From the NCBI RefSeq assembly GCF_013155395.1, contig NZ_JABJWC010000037.1, positions 1 through 36,631 of the forward strand: a stretch of DNA of 36,631 nt, given 5' to 3'. Position 1 is the first letter of the stretch, and every line of letters starts with the position of its first letter. Both the position numbers and the translations under genes were made by a program. Shown here piece by piece: positions 6,813 to 19,246 of this stretch. This DNA is from Komagataeibacter melomenusus (GTDB taxonomy: Bacteria; Pseudomonadota; Alphaproteobacteria; Acetobacterales; Acetobacteraceae). The notes beneath the pieces were generated by a model. That model was not told the DNA's origin. It saw only the letters and a list, made by a program, of their open reading frames with translations, and made no database searches.

Positions 6813-7895
6813 ATGGTCGAACAGAACAGGGAAGGAAAGCCACGCCAGTTGCTCCGCCGCGCCGTCGTGCCGATGCTGGTGGCGGGCGGATGTGCCGTGG
6901 TGGGCTCACAATGGGTGCAGAGCCGCCGGCAGGCACGGATCGTTCGCCATGATGATGCCCTGCTTGATGGCCAGCCCCATGACATGACGCTGGCATGGCC
7001 CTACGCGCAGTCCTCCACCCTGTACAATGTTGCCCTGCGGCAGGATTTCTTCCTGCAGTACCGCCTGAATGTGCAACTGCGTGATGGCGTGGCCAACGGG
7101 CGTGACGCCATTGCCGACCTGCAGGCCGGCCACGCCATGGCGGCGGTGGCCCCCGTGCTGTCATGGCTCCAGGCCTGGCAGGCCAGTCCCGACCTGCCGG
7201 TGCGGCTGGTCATGGGGTTGCAGGCGGGCACCTTTCGCCTGCTGGTGCGGCGCAAGCTGCGTATTGCCAGGATCGAGGACCTGATCGGCCGTCGCATCGC
7301 CGTGCTGAATGCCGATATGGCCGATCGGTTGTTCTTCTCCATCATCCTGCGCCGCAAGGGGCTGAACCCTGACACGGCACCCAACTGGGTCATCCTGCCA
7401 CCTGATGAAATTGATGACGCGCTTGCCGCCGGCACGGTCGATGCCGTGGCCCTGCATGACCCGCTGGCCTGGCGGCTGCTGTGCAACCCGGCGCTTGACG
7501 TGGTGGAACTGGTCAATAGCGTAAACGGATTATATGCCGGGCGCACCAATCTGGCGCTGGGCCTGTCCACCGATGTGCTGCGTGATACGCCCGGAGCCGC
7601 CGTGGCCCTCGTGCTGGCGCTCTATAACGCTGCGCACTGGCTCCCCACCCACATGGCCGAGGCCGCAAGCCTGCTGGATGGGCGCGTTGATGGCATGGAG
7701 CAGGACGCCATATTGCAGATGATGCGCCATGAGGTGCTGGGCATCAGCCCCGTGGGCAATGACCTGAAAACCCAGATCGCGCGTTATGTGGATGAACTCA
7801 AGCTGCTCGGCCAGTTCCCCGACAGCCTCAATTCCGCCAGCTACGCCCGCCGCATCTCGGCTGATATCCTGCGCCCTGCCCAGCACCGGCCATAG
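6813..7895 (+). CDS. SsuA/NMT1-type ABC substrate-binding protein, orphan
   Basis: A 360-residue protein with a basic twin-Arg start and a hydrophobic stretch (L-V-A-G-G-C-A-V-V, residues 18-30), so it is exported or membrane-anchored. The Cys lies in a poor lipobox. The body follows the periplasmic-binding type 2 pattern of nitrate/sulfonate/thiamine-precursor binding proteins: D-F-F-x-x-x-R-L-N-V, A-V-A-P-V-L-S, then I-E-D-L-I-G-R-R-I-A-V, a lobe-hinge region, and D-A-L-A-A-G-T-V-D-A-V-A-L-H-D-P. The C-terminal helices are longer than usual. No permease or ATPase of this class is nearby. It ends six bases from the convergent BMP-type permease. The substrate is unknown. Confidence 0.75.
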   Translation: MVEQNREGKPRQLLRRAVVPMLVAGGCAVVGSQWVQSRRQARIVRHDDALLDGQPHDMTLAWPYAQSSTLYNVALRQDFFLQYRLNVQLRDGVANGRDAIADLQAGHAMAAVAPVLSWLQAWQASPDLPVRLVMGLQAGTFRLLVRRKLRIARIEDLIGRRIAVLNADMADRLFFSIILRRKGLNPDTAPNWVILPPDEIDDALAAGTVDAVALHDPLAWRLLCNPALDVVELVNSVNGLYAGRTNLALGLSTDVLRDTPGAAVALVLALYNAAHWLPTHMAEAASLLDGRVDGMEQDAILQMMRHEVLGISPVGNDLKTQIARYVDELKLLGQFPDSLNSASYARRISADILRPAQHRP

Positions 7896-7901
7896 GGCTG
7901 G

Positions 7902-8840
7902 CTACCGCACGTCGCGGTAATAGGGCTGGGCCAGGGCGGCAGGGGCGGCCATGACCCGGCGCATGCGGTGCCACACCACCACCGGCACGATGATGAAGGC
8001 CATGGTGCCAATATAGGGCAGCATGTTGAGGAAGGCGGGGTCAATCGGCCAGTTATGCGCCTGCCCTACAAAGGACAGCGCCGTGACCAGCCCGAACAGC
8101 AGGGCCGAGAGGGTGACGATCACAGGCCGGTAGCCCGCAAAGATCACCAGCGCCAGCGCAATCCATCCACGCCCGGCCACCATGCCCTCCGACCAGACCG
8201 GCACGTAGGTCAGTGTCAGGTAGCCACCCGCCATGCCCGCCATGGCGCCGCCTAGCGTTACGTACCAAAAGCGCATGGCCATGACCGGAATGCCCGCCGC
8301 ATCCGCCGCTGCCGGGTTCTCGCCCACCGCGCGCATGTTCAGCCCGTGCCGGGTGCGGAACATGATGAAATGCACCACCAGCGGCAGCAGCAGGTAAATC
8401 GGTATGATCAGGATATTCTGCCCGAACAGTGCCGGGCCGATGATGGGGATGGAAGACAGCAGCGGAATGCTGACATGCCCGAAGGTCGTCTCCACCGGCT
8501 GGCCCGCATAGCTGTGGCCCAGCGCGGTTGACAGCCCCAGCCCCATGAAGGTGGTGGCCAGCCCGCACAGCACCTGGTTGGCCCGCATCACCACCGCGCC
8601 AAAGGCAAACACCATGCCGCCCACGGCGCCTACCATAATGGCCGCCAGCAGCCCGACCCACGGCGAATGCACGGATGAGACGGTCATCACCGCCGTCACC
8701 GCCCCCAGCGCCATGAGGCCCTCCACCCCAAGGTTGGTCACGCCCACGCGCTCGGCCAGCACTTCGCCCAAAGCCGCGAGTGCGAGCACGCCACCAGCCA
8801 GCACGGCAGTGGCCAGCATGCCTGTCAGCAGCATGATCAT
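7902..8840 (-). CDS. BMP-type ABC importer, permease subunit 2
   Basis: A 312-residue inner-membrane protein with about eight to ten helices. It resembles the YufQ/NupQ permeases of nucleoside importers: A-E-R-V-G-V-T-N-L-G-V-E-G-L-M-A-L-G near residues 29-46 and the E-N-P-x-A-A-D-A-A-G-I-P-V cytoplasmic coupling loop near 177. It is the last gene of the operon. Its ATG overlaps the stop of the previous permease by four bases (ATGA, 8837-8840). With its partner it should form the translocation pore for the solute delivered by the BMP-family binding protein. Confidence 0.9.
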   Translation of the reverse strand: MIMLLTGMLATAVLAGGVLALAALGEVLAERVGVTNLGVEGLMALGAVTAVMTVSSVHSPWVGLLAAIMVGAVGGMVFAFGAVVMRANQVLCGLATTFMGLGLSTALGHSYAGQPVETTFGHVSIPLLSSIPIIGPALFGQNILIIPIYLLLPLVVHFIMFRTRHGLNMRAVGENPAAADAAGIPVMAMRFWYVTLGGAMAGMAGGYLTLTYVPVWSEGMVAGRGWIALALVIFAGYRPVIVTLSALLFGLVTALSFVGQAHNWPIDPAFLNMLPYIGTMAFIIVPVVVWHRMRRVMAAPAALAQPYYRDVR

Positions 8841-9901
8841 GAGGCTTTTCCCTTCGCTGGCGTGGTGGCGACAGGCCGGTAATGGGCCAGTTCATCACCA
8901 ATGGCGATCATGAACAGGATCAGCCCGGTAATGGCGAGGATGACCGAGGCCGAAAGCTGCTGCGTCTGCATGACAATGCCCGAATCAAGGATCAGCGCCA
9001 TCAGCAGGGCCGCCGGGATCACGTTCAGGCACGATCCGCGCGCCAGCACCGCCACCACAATGCCCAGATAGCCAAAGTTGTTGGCCATGCCGCCCTGCAG
9101 CCGGTGCACCGTGCCCGCCACCTCGAACATGCCCGCAAGCCCCGCCAGTCCGCCCGAAAGCAGCATGACCGAGATGATGCGCAGCCGCACCGGAATGCCC
9201 GCATAGCGCGCGGCCTCCGGGTTGGCGCCGCCAATGCGGATCTCATACCCCCACCGCGTGCGCGACAGTATGAGCGCCAGCCCCACCACGATCACGATGG
9301 CGACCGGAAAGCCCCAGTGCACGATGCCCCACATCTCGGGAATGGATACCGAAAGCCGCTGGGTCGAGACCTGCGCCCCGCTGATCCGGTCGCGCCACGG
9401 CCCCGTGGTCAGGTAATAAGTGAGGAGCGATGCGATGAAGTTGAGCAAAAGCGTGGTGATGATCTCGTTCACCCCGGCATAGGCGCGCGCCAGCGTGGGC
9501 ACGGTAATCCACGCCATGCCGCCCAGTATGCCCGCAATGGTCATGAGCGGCAGCATGACGAGTGCCGGGCCGTGCAGGCCAAGGGCCACGCCCGTCGCCG
9601 CGATGGCGCCAGCATAGAACTGGCCCTCCGCCCCGATATTCCATAGCCCGATGGTGCCGCACACCGTAACCGCCGCCCCCGTGAGCAGCAGCGGGCACAT
9701 GAACAGCGCCAGATCCTCCAGCCCGAAGCGCGAGCCAAGGGTGGAGCGCAGGATCAGTTCCGCCAGCATGACCGGGCTGTGTCCCGAAAGGGCCAGCACG
9801 CCCGCGATGATGCACAGCGAGAGCGCGATGGCCACCAGCCGCAGGGCCAGGATGCGGCCCGCCGGTGCCGTGGGCAGGCGCTGAAAGGCGCGTGTCGCCA
9901 T
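8837..9901 (-). CDS. BMP-type ABC importer, permease subunit 1
   Basis: A 354-residue inner-membrane protein of the YufP/NupP type: L-W-N-I-G-A-E-G-Q-F-Y-A-G-A near residue 86 and the coupling loop G-G-A-N-P-E-A-A-R-Y-A-G-I-P near 225. About ten hydrophobic helices are visible. The start overlaps the ATPase stop by one base (TAATG), and the end overlaps the next permease start, so the three genes are translated as a unit. It is longer than its partner by an N-terminal segment, which is normal for this pair. Confidence 0.9.
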   Translation of the reverse strand: MATRAFQRLPTAPAGRILALRLVAIALSLCIIAGVLALSGHSPVMLAELILRSTLGSRFGLEDLALFMCPLLLTGAAVTVCGTIGLWNIGAEGQFYAGAIAATGVALGLHGPALVMLPLMTIAGILGGMAWITVPTLARAYAGVNEIITTLLLNFIASLLTYYLTTGPWRDRISGAQVSTQRLSVSIPEMWGIVHWGFPVAIVIVVGLALILSRTRWGYEIRIGGANPEAARYAGIPVRLRIISVMLLSGGLAGLAGMFEVAGTVHRLQGGMANNFGYLGIVVAVLARGSCLNVIPAALLMALILDSGIVMQTQQLSASVILAITGLILFMIAIGDELAHYRPVATTPAKGKAS

Positions 9902-11514
9902 TACTGCGGCCCTCCCGGCTGGAGGCTGGCTGGTTCGCGCCCGCCCATCAGCATGCCGATGGTGGCAATATCCGCGTTTTCGGCATCAATCACATCCATC
10001 ATGCGCCCGTGGAACATGACCCCGATGCGGTCGGACACGTTCAGCAGGTCTTCCAGATCTTCTGAAATGAACACCACGGCTACCCCCTGGTCGCGCAGGT
10101 CGGTCAGGTAGCCCAGCATGGTGGCAATGGCCCCGATATCGAGCCCGCGCGCGGGGTAGGCGGCCACCAGCACCCGGCTGGCGATGCGGATCTCGCGCCG
10201 TGCCACCAGCCGCTGCTGGTTGCCGCCCGAAAGGTTGCGGATGGGCATGGCGAAATCGGGAATATTGACCTGTGCCAGCCCGGCAATATCACGTGCCAGT
10301 TCACCCGCGGCCCCCGCATCATACAGGCCGTGGCGGCCAATGGGGGCTTGGGCATATTCACGCAGCGCCATGTTGGTGGTGATGGAGAGCGCGGGCGCAA
10401 GCGCGCTGCGCAGCCGGTCCTCGGGGATGTGGCCTATGCCCGCATGGGCAAACAGGGCCGGGTCGGCGCGGTCCACCACGCTGCCATCAAGCACGATCTC
10501 GCCCGCCGTGCGGGCCATCAGGCCGGTCAGCACATGGGTCAGCTCGCGCTGGCCGTTGCCCGCAACGCCCGCTATGCCCACGATCTCGCCGCCATGCAGG
10601 TCAAGGCTGACATCGCGCAGCGTCTCCACGCCGCGGTCATCGCGCACGCTGACATGGCGTAGTTGCATGATGGGATGCGGGGCGATGGGGGCTGCGCCTT
10701 CGGCGCGCGCGCGCATGTTGCGCCGCACGATGTCACGCCCCACCATGGTGGCCGCCAGCATGGAGGGCGTGCAGTCTGCTGTCCGGAACGTGCCCACCTT
10801 GCGCCCGCCACGCAGGATGCTGACGCGATCGGAAATCTCCATCACCTCATCAAGCTTGTGGCTGATGATGATGACCGCATTGCCCTGCGCGCGGAAGGCC
10901 CGCAGCGCGCGGAACAGTTCGCCCGTCTCCTCCGGCGTCAGCACGGCGGTAGGCTCATCCATGATCAGCAGCCGCGCCCGGCGCGCCAGCACGCGCAGGA
11001 TTTCAACGCGCTGCTGCTCGCCCGCCGAAAGGTCGCACACCCGCGCGGCGGGATCGACGGGAAAGCCGAAGCGCTCGGAAATCTCGCGCGTGCGGGCCTC
11101 CATCACGGCAGGCGAGGCAAGGCGGGGGGCCTCGTCCCAGCCCAGATGGATGTTCTCGGCCACCGTAAAAGCCTGCACCAGCTTGAAGTGCTGGTGCACC
11201 ATGCCGATGCCCGCGCGGATGGCCTCCTGCGGTGAGGTGAAGGTCTGGCCATAGCCATCGAGGATGATCTCGCCTTCCTCAGGCTGGTAGATGCCGGTCA
11301 CCACGTTCATGAGCGTGGACTTGCCCGCCCCGTTCTCCCCCAGCAGGGCATGGATTTCGCCCGGCCACACATCAAGGTCCACGTCCTTGTTGGCGATCAC
11401 GCCGGGGAAGAACTTGCCAATGCCGCGCAACTGCAGCACCGGCGGCGTGCCTGGCGCCATGCCGGTGGGGCCAGAAGGGGCGGGACCAGCGGCGGGGGAG
11501 ACAGGGTTATTCAA
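9901..11514 (-). CDS. BMP-type ABC importer, fused dual ATPase
   Basis: Two ABC domains in one chain (about 537 residues) energise nucleoside or simple-sugar type uptake (YufO/NupO, CUT2-like). Domain 1 has Walker A G-E-N-G-A-G-K-S-T near residues 59-67, signature L-S-A-G-E-Q-Q-R and Walker B L-L-I-M-D-E-P-T. Domain 2 has the expected degenerate Walker A (G-V-A-G-N-G-Q-R-E-L-T), the signature L-S-G-G-N-Q-Q-R and a weak Walker B ending A-R-G-L-D. There is no ATG near the beginning. I place the start at TTG 11514, where TTGAATAA overlaps the upstream stop codon and a GGGAG ribosome site lies nine bases before. ATG 11460 is the alternative and would remove 18 residues that carry no domain. Confidence 0.92.
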   Translation of the reverse strand: MNNPVSPAAGPAPSGPTGMAPGTPPVLQLRGIGKFFPGVIANKDVDLDVWPGEIHALLGENGAGKSTLMNVVTGIYQPEEGEIILDGYGQTFTSPQEAIRAGIGMVHQHFKLVQAFTVAENIHLGWDEAPRLASPAVMEARTREISERFGFPVDPAARVCDLSAGEQQRVEILRVLARRARLLIMDEPTAVLTPEETGELFRALRAFRAQGNAVIIISHKLDEVMEISDRVSILRGGRKVGTFRTADCTPSMLAATMVGRDIVRRNMRARAEGAAPIAPHPIMQLRHVSVRDDRGVETLRDVSLDLHGGEIVGIAGVAGNGQRELTHVLTGLMARTAGEIVLDGSVVDRADPALFAHAGIGHIPEDRLRSALAPALSITTNMALREYAQAPIGRHGLYDAGAAGELARDIAGLAQVNIPDFAMPIRNLSGGNQQRLVARREIRIASRVLVAAYPARGLDIGAIATMLGYLTDLRDQGVAVVFISEDLEDLLNVSDRIGVMFHGRMMDVIDAENADIATIGMLMGGREPASLQPGGPQ

Positions 11515-12634
11515 GGCCCGATACTCCCGCCACCGCCCAGTCGGAGTGATAGATTTCAAGGTCGCTCAGCGCCGTGCCCGCGGGCACGCGCAGGCGGCCA
11601 TGGTTGTCATGTATGGGGCCGACAAACGGGTTATGGCCTGCCAGCATGCGCGTGCGCATGTCATCGGCGCGGGCGGCGACATCGGGCGGCACGGTCGGCC
11701 CCCAGGCATCACGGTCCACGCCGTGGCCGAGGGTGAGGAAATGCCCTTCCGGCTGCCATGTGCCCGCCAGCAGGTTGCGCACCTGGCTGATGTAATACTC
11801 ATTGAAGTCGAGGCACACGGAACTGACATAGGCCTGTGGCCCGTAATCGAGCATGCCGGTGTTCCACATCGCCGCCTTCAGCCCGCGCTGTATGGCCACG
11901 CGCAGATAGGCCGGCTCATCCATGATGCCGCACAGGAAGTCGCACCCGTTATCGGCCAGCGCGGTGGCCGCCTGGGTTGCCGCCTGCGGGTCGAACCAGG
12001 CATTGATGGTGATGCTCTGGAGCGTGATGGCCGGGTTGACCGACTGCGCGCCCAGCAGTGTTGCATTGGCCGAGGCATAGACCGAGGGGATGGGAAACGC
12101 GCCCAGAAAACCGATCTTGTTGGTCTTGGTCATGAGCGCTGCGGCTATGCCGATGATATAGCTGGCATACCAGTGCGCCACGTAATACCAGCCCAGGTTG
12201 CCGGTTACATTGGTGCCATCGCATTCCATGAACGCGACATCAGGCGCGCGGTCCGACACATCCTTGATGAAGTCGCCATATTCCGAGGTCGCCATGACCA
12301 TCTGTGCGCCTTCGGCCACGAACTGGCGGAACAGCCGCGTGGCATCGGCCGAGTAGGGCACGCTCTCCACATAGATGGTGCGGAGTTTGGGAAAGGCGCG
12401 GCGCACGGCCTGCACGCCCCGGTCATGCACCATCGACCAGCCGCCATCGGTAATGGGGCCGGTATGGCCAAACGCCACGATGGCGTCGGATTCAGCCAGT
12501 GGCCTGCGCCATGCGGGCTGGGCCTGCGCCCGTGCGTGGCGCGGCAGCAGCAGGCTGGAGCCCGCGCCACCGGCAAGGCCCAGCATCTCGCGGCGCGTTG
12601 TCAGCAGCCGCCCCCGCGACCCTGAAACTGTCAT
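11507..12634 (-). CDS. BMP-family ABC importer, substrate-binding protein
   Basis: A 375-residue periplasmic protein of the basic membrane protein (Med/PnrA/NupN) family, which binds purine nucleosides or related compounds. The N-terminus has a twin-arginine type leader (T-T-R-R-E-M-L-G-L-A-G-G-A-G, then A-R-A-Q near 37), suggesting Tat export. The mature part shows G-H-T-G-P-I-T-D-G-G-W-S near the ligand site, A-T-S-E-Y-G-D-F, and K-I-G-F-L-G-A-F-P-I-P. It is the first gene of the four-gene importer operon. ATG 12634 has an AGGGGGATG ribosome site. The exact ligand cannot be read from the sequence. No nucleoside-catabolic gene is adjacent. Confidence 0.9.
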   Translation of the reverse strand: MTVSGSRGRLLTTRREMLGLAGGAGSSLLLPRHARAQAQPAWRRPLAESDAIVAFGHTGPITDGGWSMVHDRGVQAVRRAFPKLRTIYVESVPYSADATRLFRQFVAEGAQMVMATSEYGDFIKDVSDRAPDVAFMECDGTNVTGNLGWYYVAHWYASYIIGIAAALMTKTNKIGFLGAFPIPSVYASANATLLGAQSVNPAITLQSITINAWFDPQAATQAATALADNGCDFLCGIMDEPAYLRVAIQRGLKAAMWNTGMLDYGPQAYVSSVCLDFNEYYISQVRNLLAGTWQPEGHFLTLGHGVDRDAWGPTVPPDVAARADDMRTRMLAGHNPFVGPIHDNHGRLRVPAGTALSDLEIYHSDWAVAGVSGLE

Positions 12635-12738
12635 AAGATGTCATCCCCCTGAAAAATCGATGCCGCACCCCGCTGCGGCGGCCTGGCGTGCTGGTCGGTC
12701 TGGTGCTCCCGCGCGTGTAAGCCGGTGTTCGGTTCCGG

Positions 12739-12767
12739 AATAAATGTTACGCGACAGGGCCATGCAA
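12739..12767 (-). promoter_or_regulatory. Candidate promoter of the BMP importer operon
   Basis: On the minus strand TTGCAT (12767-12762) and TTTATT (12744-12739) are 17 bases apart, about 105 bases upstream of the binding-protein start. The -10 match is moderate. The leader between it and the ATG has no riboswitch I can recognise. Confidence 0.35.
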
Positions 12768-12797
12768 GGCCACAGTTATGTTGTGCATCAGGGTGTT

Positions 12798-12815
12798 GCC
12801 TTTTTTCAAAAAGGC
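12798..12815 (-). terminator. A/T-cored hairpin between ligA-side genes and the importer operon
   Basis: GCCTTTTT (12798-12805) and AAAAAGGC (12808-12815) form an eight-base stem with a two-base loop. It lies 19 bases past the end of the broken gene at 12834-13269, so it could end the bamD-recN-ligA transcript. Its core resembles the arms of the palindromic element at 3965-4043. Confidence 0.45.
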
Positions 12816-12833
12816 GGGGGCCGGGCCGCCGTT

Positions 12834-13269
12834 TCAGGTCGGGGGCGGCGGGTGGTGCAGGCCGTCTAATTCCACGACCAGCGCGGGGTCATCACAATCC
12901 CCCCATGTCCGGACCGCGATGGCCCCGTGCCTGAGCAGGAGCGTAATCGTGGCCCGGTCATCGATTGTCAGCGCCGCGCCATTTGCAGCCACGACGGCAT
13001 GAGGCTTTCCGCCCGTGCGTGGCGCAATGCGTGGCGCGAGAGAAAAATATACAGTATCGCGCTGATCAAACGGCGCCCACCATGTCCGCCGTGCTGTCCG
13101 GCCCGCAATGCAGGATGCAGGTGGCCAGTCCGTTGCCGTGGGCTTCTTCATGCACGCATCCGGCCACGGTGTGGTGGCGCACCCGTGTGCAGGCAGGCCG
13201 CGCACCACAGGTGTTTTCAGCAGCCCGTAATGACGGGTGATGCGCGTCAGTTCACGGCAGGCGGGCCAT
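12834..13269 (-). pseudogene. Small gene broken by frameshifts, function unknown
   Basis: Between the ligA stop and the hairpin, codon use typical of this genome jumps between frames. ATG 13269 begins M-A-R-L-P and hits TGA at 13254. A second frame reads R-E-L-T-R-I-T-R-H-Y-G-L-L-K-T-P-V-V-R. Another (to TGA at 13066) reads H-H-T-V-A-G-C-V-H-E-E-A-H-G-N-G-L-A-T-C. The earlier frame resumes F-D-Q-R-D-T-V-Y-F-S-L-A-P-R to the end at 12834. Joined, they give one protein of about 140 residues with no recognisable domain. I infer at least two frame changes in a once-functional gene. Two short overlapping genes are a less likely reading. Confidence 0.55.
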
Positions 13270-13293
13270 ACATGCCCGGGCTGTGCCGGGGTG

Positions 13294-17161
<3,868 letters not shown>

Positions 17162-17200
17162 GCTCGGTTCCTGTTCAGCACGAAGGATCGCTTGCGGAAA

Positions 17201-18085
17201 TCAGAAAATCGAGTGCCAGGCACGCTGCAGCGCGTTGCGTCCCTGCTTGTTGTCCTTGCTGTCCACGCCCTTGATCAGGTGGTGGGCGCGCAGATGCTCG
17301 TAGGCATCCTCGTACCACTTGCTGCTGGGGTAGTTGTAGGCCAGCACGGAGCCGGTCTTGCGGGCCTGTTCCAGCAGGCCCATGTCCAGATATACCTCGA
17401 CCAGCCGCTCGAGGGCTTCGGGCACATGGTTGGTGGTCTGGAAATCCTGCACCACGCGCTGGTAGCGCCCGGCGGCGGCGGGGAAGTCGTTCTGCTGCTG
17501 GTAGTAGCGCCCCACCAGCATTTCCTTGCCCGCCAGATGGTCGCGGCACAGATCGATCTTGAGCTGCGCATCACGCGAATAGGGGCTCTGGGGGAAGCGG
17601 GTAATCACTTCTTCCAGCGCGTCCATGGCCTCGATGGTGCCCTGCTGGTCACGCTGCACGTCGGCAACCTGCTCGTAATAGCATAGCGCGCGCAGGTAGA
17701 AGGCATAGGCGGCATCGGTGCTGGTGGGGTGCAGTTCCAGAAAGCGGTCAAGCTGCTGCACGGCCTCGGGGTATTTGTTGAGCAGGTAGTTGGCATACCC
17801 TTCCATTAACTGCGCATTGGCCGTGTACTGGGAGTAGGGGTAGTTGCGCTGCAGCGTGTCGAACTGGTTGACCGAGAGCAGGTAGCGGTCCGAGCGCAGG
17901 GCATCGACGCCGTTGTTATACAATGTCTCGGCCGAGCCGACGCGCGGCGCGCGCTCGTTAATGGCGCTTGCGCTGTTGCCGCATGCCGCCAGCAGGCCCG
18001 CCAGGGGCAGGAACGCCAGCCAGCGTGCCGCCTGGCGGGGGCTGCGCGAAGGCTGTGAAGTGGATTGTGATATGCGTGCGGACAT
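17201..18085 (-). CDS. bamD: Outer membrane assembly lipoprotein BamD
   Basis: A 294-residue lipoprotein. The leader ends L-A-G-L-L-A-A-C with Cys35 as the lipidated residue. The mature part contains tetratricopeptide-like helices typical of BamD/ComL: A-E-T-L-Y-N-N-G-V-D-A-L, then F-D-T-L-Q-R-N-Y-P-Y-S-Q-Y and A-A-G-R-Y-Q-R-V-V-Q-D-F. It joins BamA at the inner leaflet of the outer membrane and helps fold beta-barrel proteins. ATG 18085 has GGAAGAG seven bases upstream. Start of the bamD-recN-ligA group, with a candidate promoter in the 82-base gap after lpxC. Confidence 0.95.
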   Translation of the reverse strand: MSARISQSTSQPSRSPRQAARWLAFLPLAGLLAACGNSASAINERAPRVGSAETLYNNGVDALRSDRYLLSVNQFDTLQRNYPYSQYTANAQLMEGYANYLLNKYPEAVQQLDRFLELHPTSTDAAYAFYLRALCYYEQVADVQRDQQGTIEAMDALEEVITRFPQSPYSRDAQLKIDLCRDHLAGKEMLVGRYYQQQNDFPAAAGRYQRVVQDFQTTNHVPEALERLVEVYLDMGLLEQARKTGSVLAYNYPSSKWYEDAYEHLRAHHLIKGVDSKDNKQGRNALQRAWHSIF

Positions 18086-18109
18086 GCCAGCTCTTCCAGT
18101 TACGGGAGC

Positions 18110-18137
18110 TTTATATCATGTGCCGGGTGTGGGTGAA
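18110..18137 (-). promoter_or_regulatory. Candidate promoter for bamD-recN-ligA
   Basis: On the minus strand TTCACC (18137-18132) and TATAAA (18115-18110) are spaced by 16 bases, 25 bases upstream of the bamD start. The -10 is good, the -35 weak. The short distance to the start codon would leave a leader of under 20 bases. Confidence 0.35.
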
Positions 18138-18167
18138 GTCTCCGCGTGCGGATTTCGCGCCCCTTCA

Positions 18168-19172
18168 TCATGCGGCCTGCGTGCAGGGCTGGGCTACGGG
18201 CGCGCCCGCAGGGGCCATATGCCAGTTCGTCTTTTCGGCAAACAGCTTGCGCAACAGGCGATTATTGAGGGTATGCCCCGATTTGTGCCCCCTGAAGCCC
18301 CCTTCGATCAGGCCGCCGGCCAGATACAGGTCGCCAATCGCATCAAGCACCTTGTGGCGCACGAATTCATCGGGGTGGCGCAGGCCTGCGGGGTTGAGCA
18401 CGCTGGCGCCATCCACCACCACGGCATTGTCGAGCGAGCCGCCCTGGGCCAGCCCGATGGCGTGCAGGTGCTCGATCTCGGGCTGGAGCACGAAGGTGCG
18501 CGCCCGGCTCAGATGCTGGCGGAACAGGGTGGCGTCAACCTGCATCGCATAGCGCTGCTGGCCTATGGCGGCGGCGGGGAAGTCGATGGAAATGTCGATG
18601 GCCAGCCCCGGCTGCGTTGCGGGCAGCAGCTCGGCAAACGCATCGCCGTCTTCCACCCGCACGGGCCGCAGGACATGAATGTGCTGGCGGCGGCTGTCCT
18701 GCCGCCTGCGGCCCGCACATTCGAGCAGGAACACGAACTCGGCGGCTGAACCGTCAAATACCGGTATTTCCGGCCCATCCACCTCGACAAGCACGTTATC
18801 GATGCCACAGCCCGCGAGTGCCGCCATCAGGTGTTCCACCGTGGCAATGCGCGCGCCCTGCGGCCCGTGGCCCAGCACCGTGCTCAACTGGGTATCCACG
18901 ACCGTGTCATAACGGGCGGCGACGGGGGGCATGGTACTGTCGGTGCGGTGGAAAACGATGCCGGTATTCTCTGCCGCGGGCGACAGGCGCAGGCTGATTC
19001 GCGCGCCCGTATGCAGGCCCGTGCCCACGCTGCTGATTGGCTGGCTCAGTGTATGCTGCATCTGCCCATCATGGCTCGATGGCGGCATGAAGGGGAAGTG
19101 TGCGGGCGGCACCATGCCGTTCATTGCCTGTATCCTTGACGGGAAGGTGGGGGAACTCGCGGTAACTGGCAT
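18168..19172 (-). CDS. lpxC: UDP-3-O-acyl-N-acetylglucosamine deacetylase LpxC
   Basis: The zinc hydrolase that commits UDP-acyl-GlcNAc to lipid A synthesis, in the cytoplasm. The family core begins at residue 38 (M-Q-H-T-L, then G-T-G-L-H-T-G). Zinc ligands fit H in V-E-H-L-M-A-A-L and H/D in H-K-V-L-D-A-I-G-D, and the G-H-K-S-G-H motif is near the end. The frame allows a start at 19172 (334 residues), at Met17 or Met20, or at 19061 (297 residues, closest to the family norm). None has a strong ribosome site, so the start is unsettled. The gene is separated from ftsZ by a hairpin and probably has its own promoter. Confidence 0.94.
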   Translation of the reverse strand: MPVTASSPTFPSRIQAMNGMVPPAHFPFMPPSSHDGQMQHTLSQPISSVGTGLHTGARISLRLSPAAENTGIVFHRTDSTMPPVAARYDTVVDTQLSTVLGHGPQGARIATVEHLMAALAGCGIDNVLVEVDGPEIPVFDGSAAEFVFLLECAGRRRQDSRRQHIHVLRPVRVEDGDAFAELLPATQPGLAIDISIDFPAAAIGQQRYAMQVDATLFRQHLSRARTFVLQPEIEHLHAIGLAQGGSLDNAVVVDGASVLNPAGLRHPDEFVRHKVLDAIGDLYLAGGLIEGGFRGHKSGHTLNNRLLRKLFAEKTNWHMAPAGAPVAQPCTQAA

Positions 19173-19214
19173 GACATCATGCTAGCGCCTTGTTCCCCGT
19201 CGGAACAGTCAAGG

Positions 19215-19242
19215 ATTATTGCCTATTGTTACCTGTCTGCAA
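19215..19242 (-). promoter_or_regulatory. Candidate lpxC promoter
   Basis: On the minus strand TTGCAG (19242-19237) and AATAAT (19220-19215) are 16 bases apart in the only AT-rich patch of the ftsZ-lpxC gap. They sit directly downstream of the hairpin that follows ftsZ, the expected place for a promoter restarting transcription of lpxC. Confidence 0.45.
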
Positions 19243-19246
19243 GGAA

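Noticed and set aside
9901-11559. Longer ATPase start at 11559
   Set aside because: That codon is also TTG, lies well inside the binding-protein gene and has no ribosome site. TTG 11514 fits the stop/start overlap better.
12640-12790. Purine riboswitch upstream of the BMP importer
   Set aside because: I could not find the conserved core or three-stem layout. The leader is GC-rich with only ordinary hairpins.
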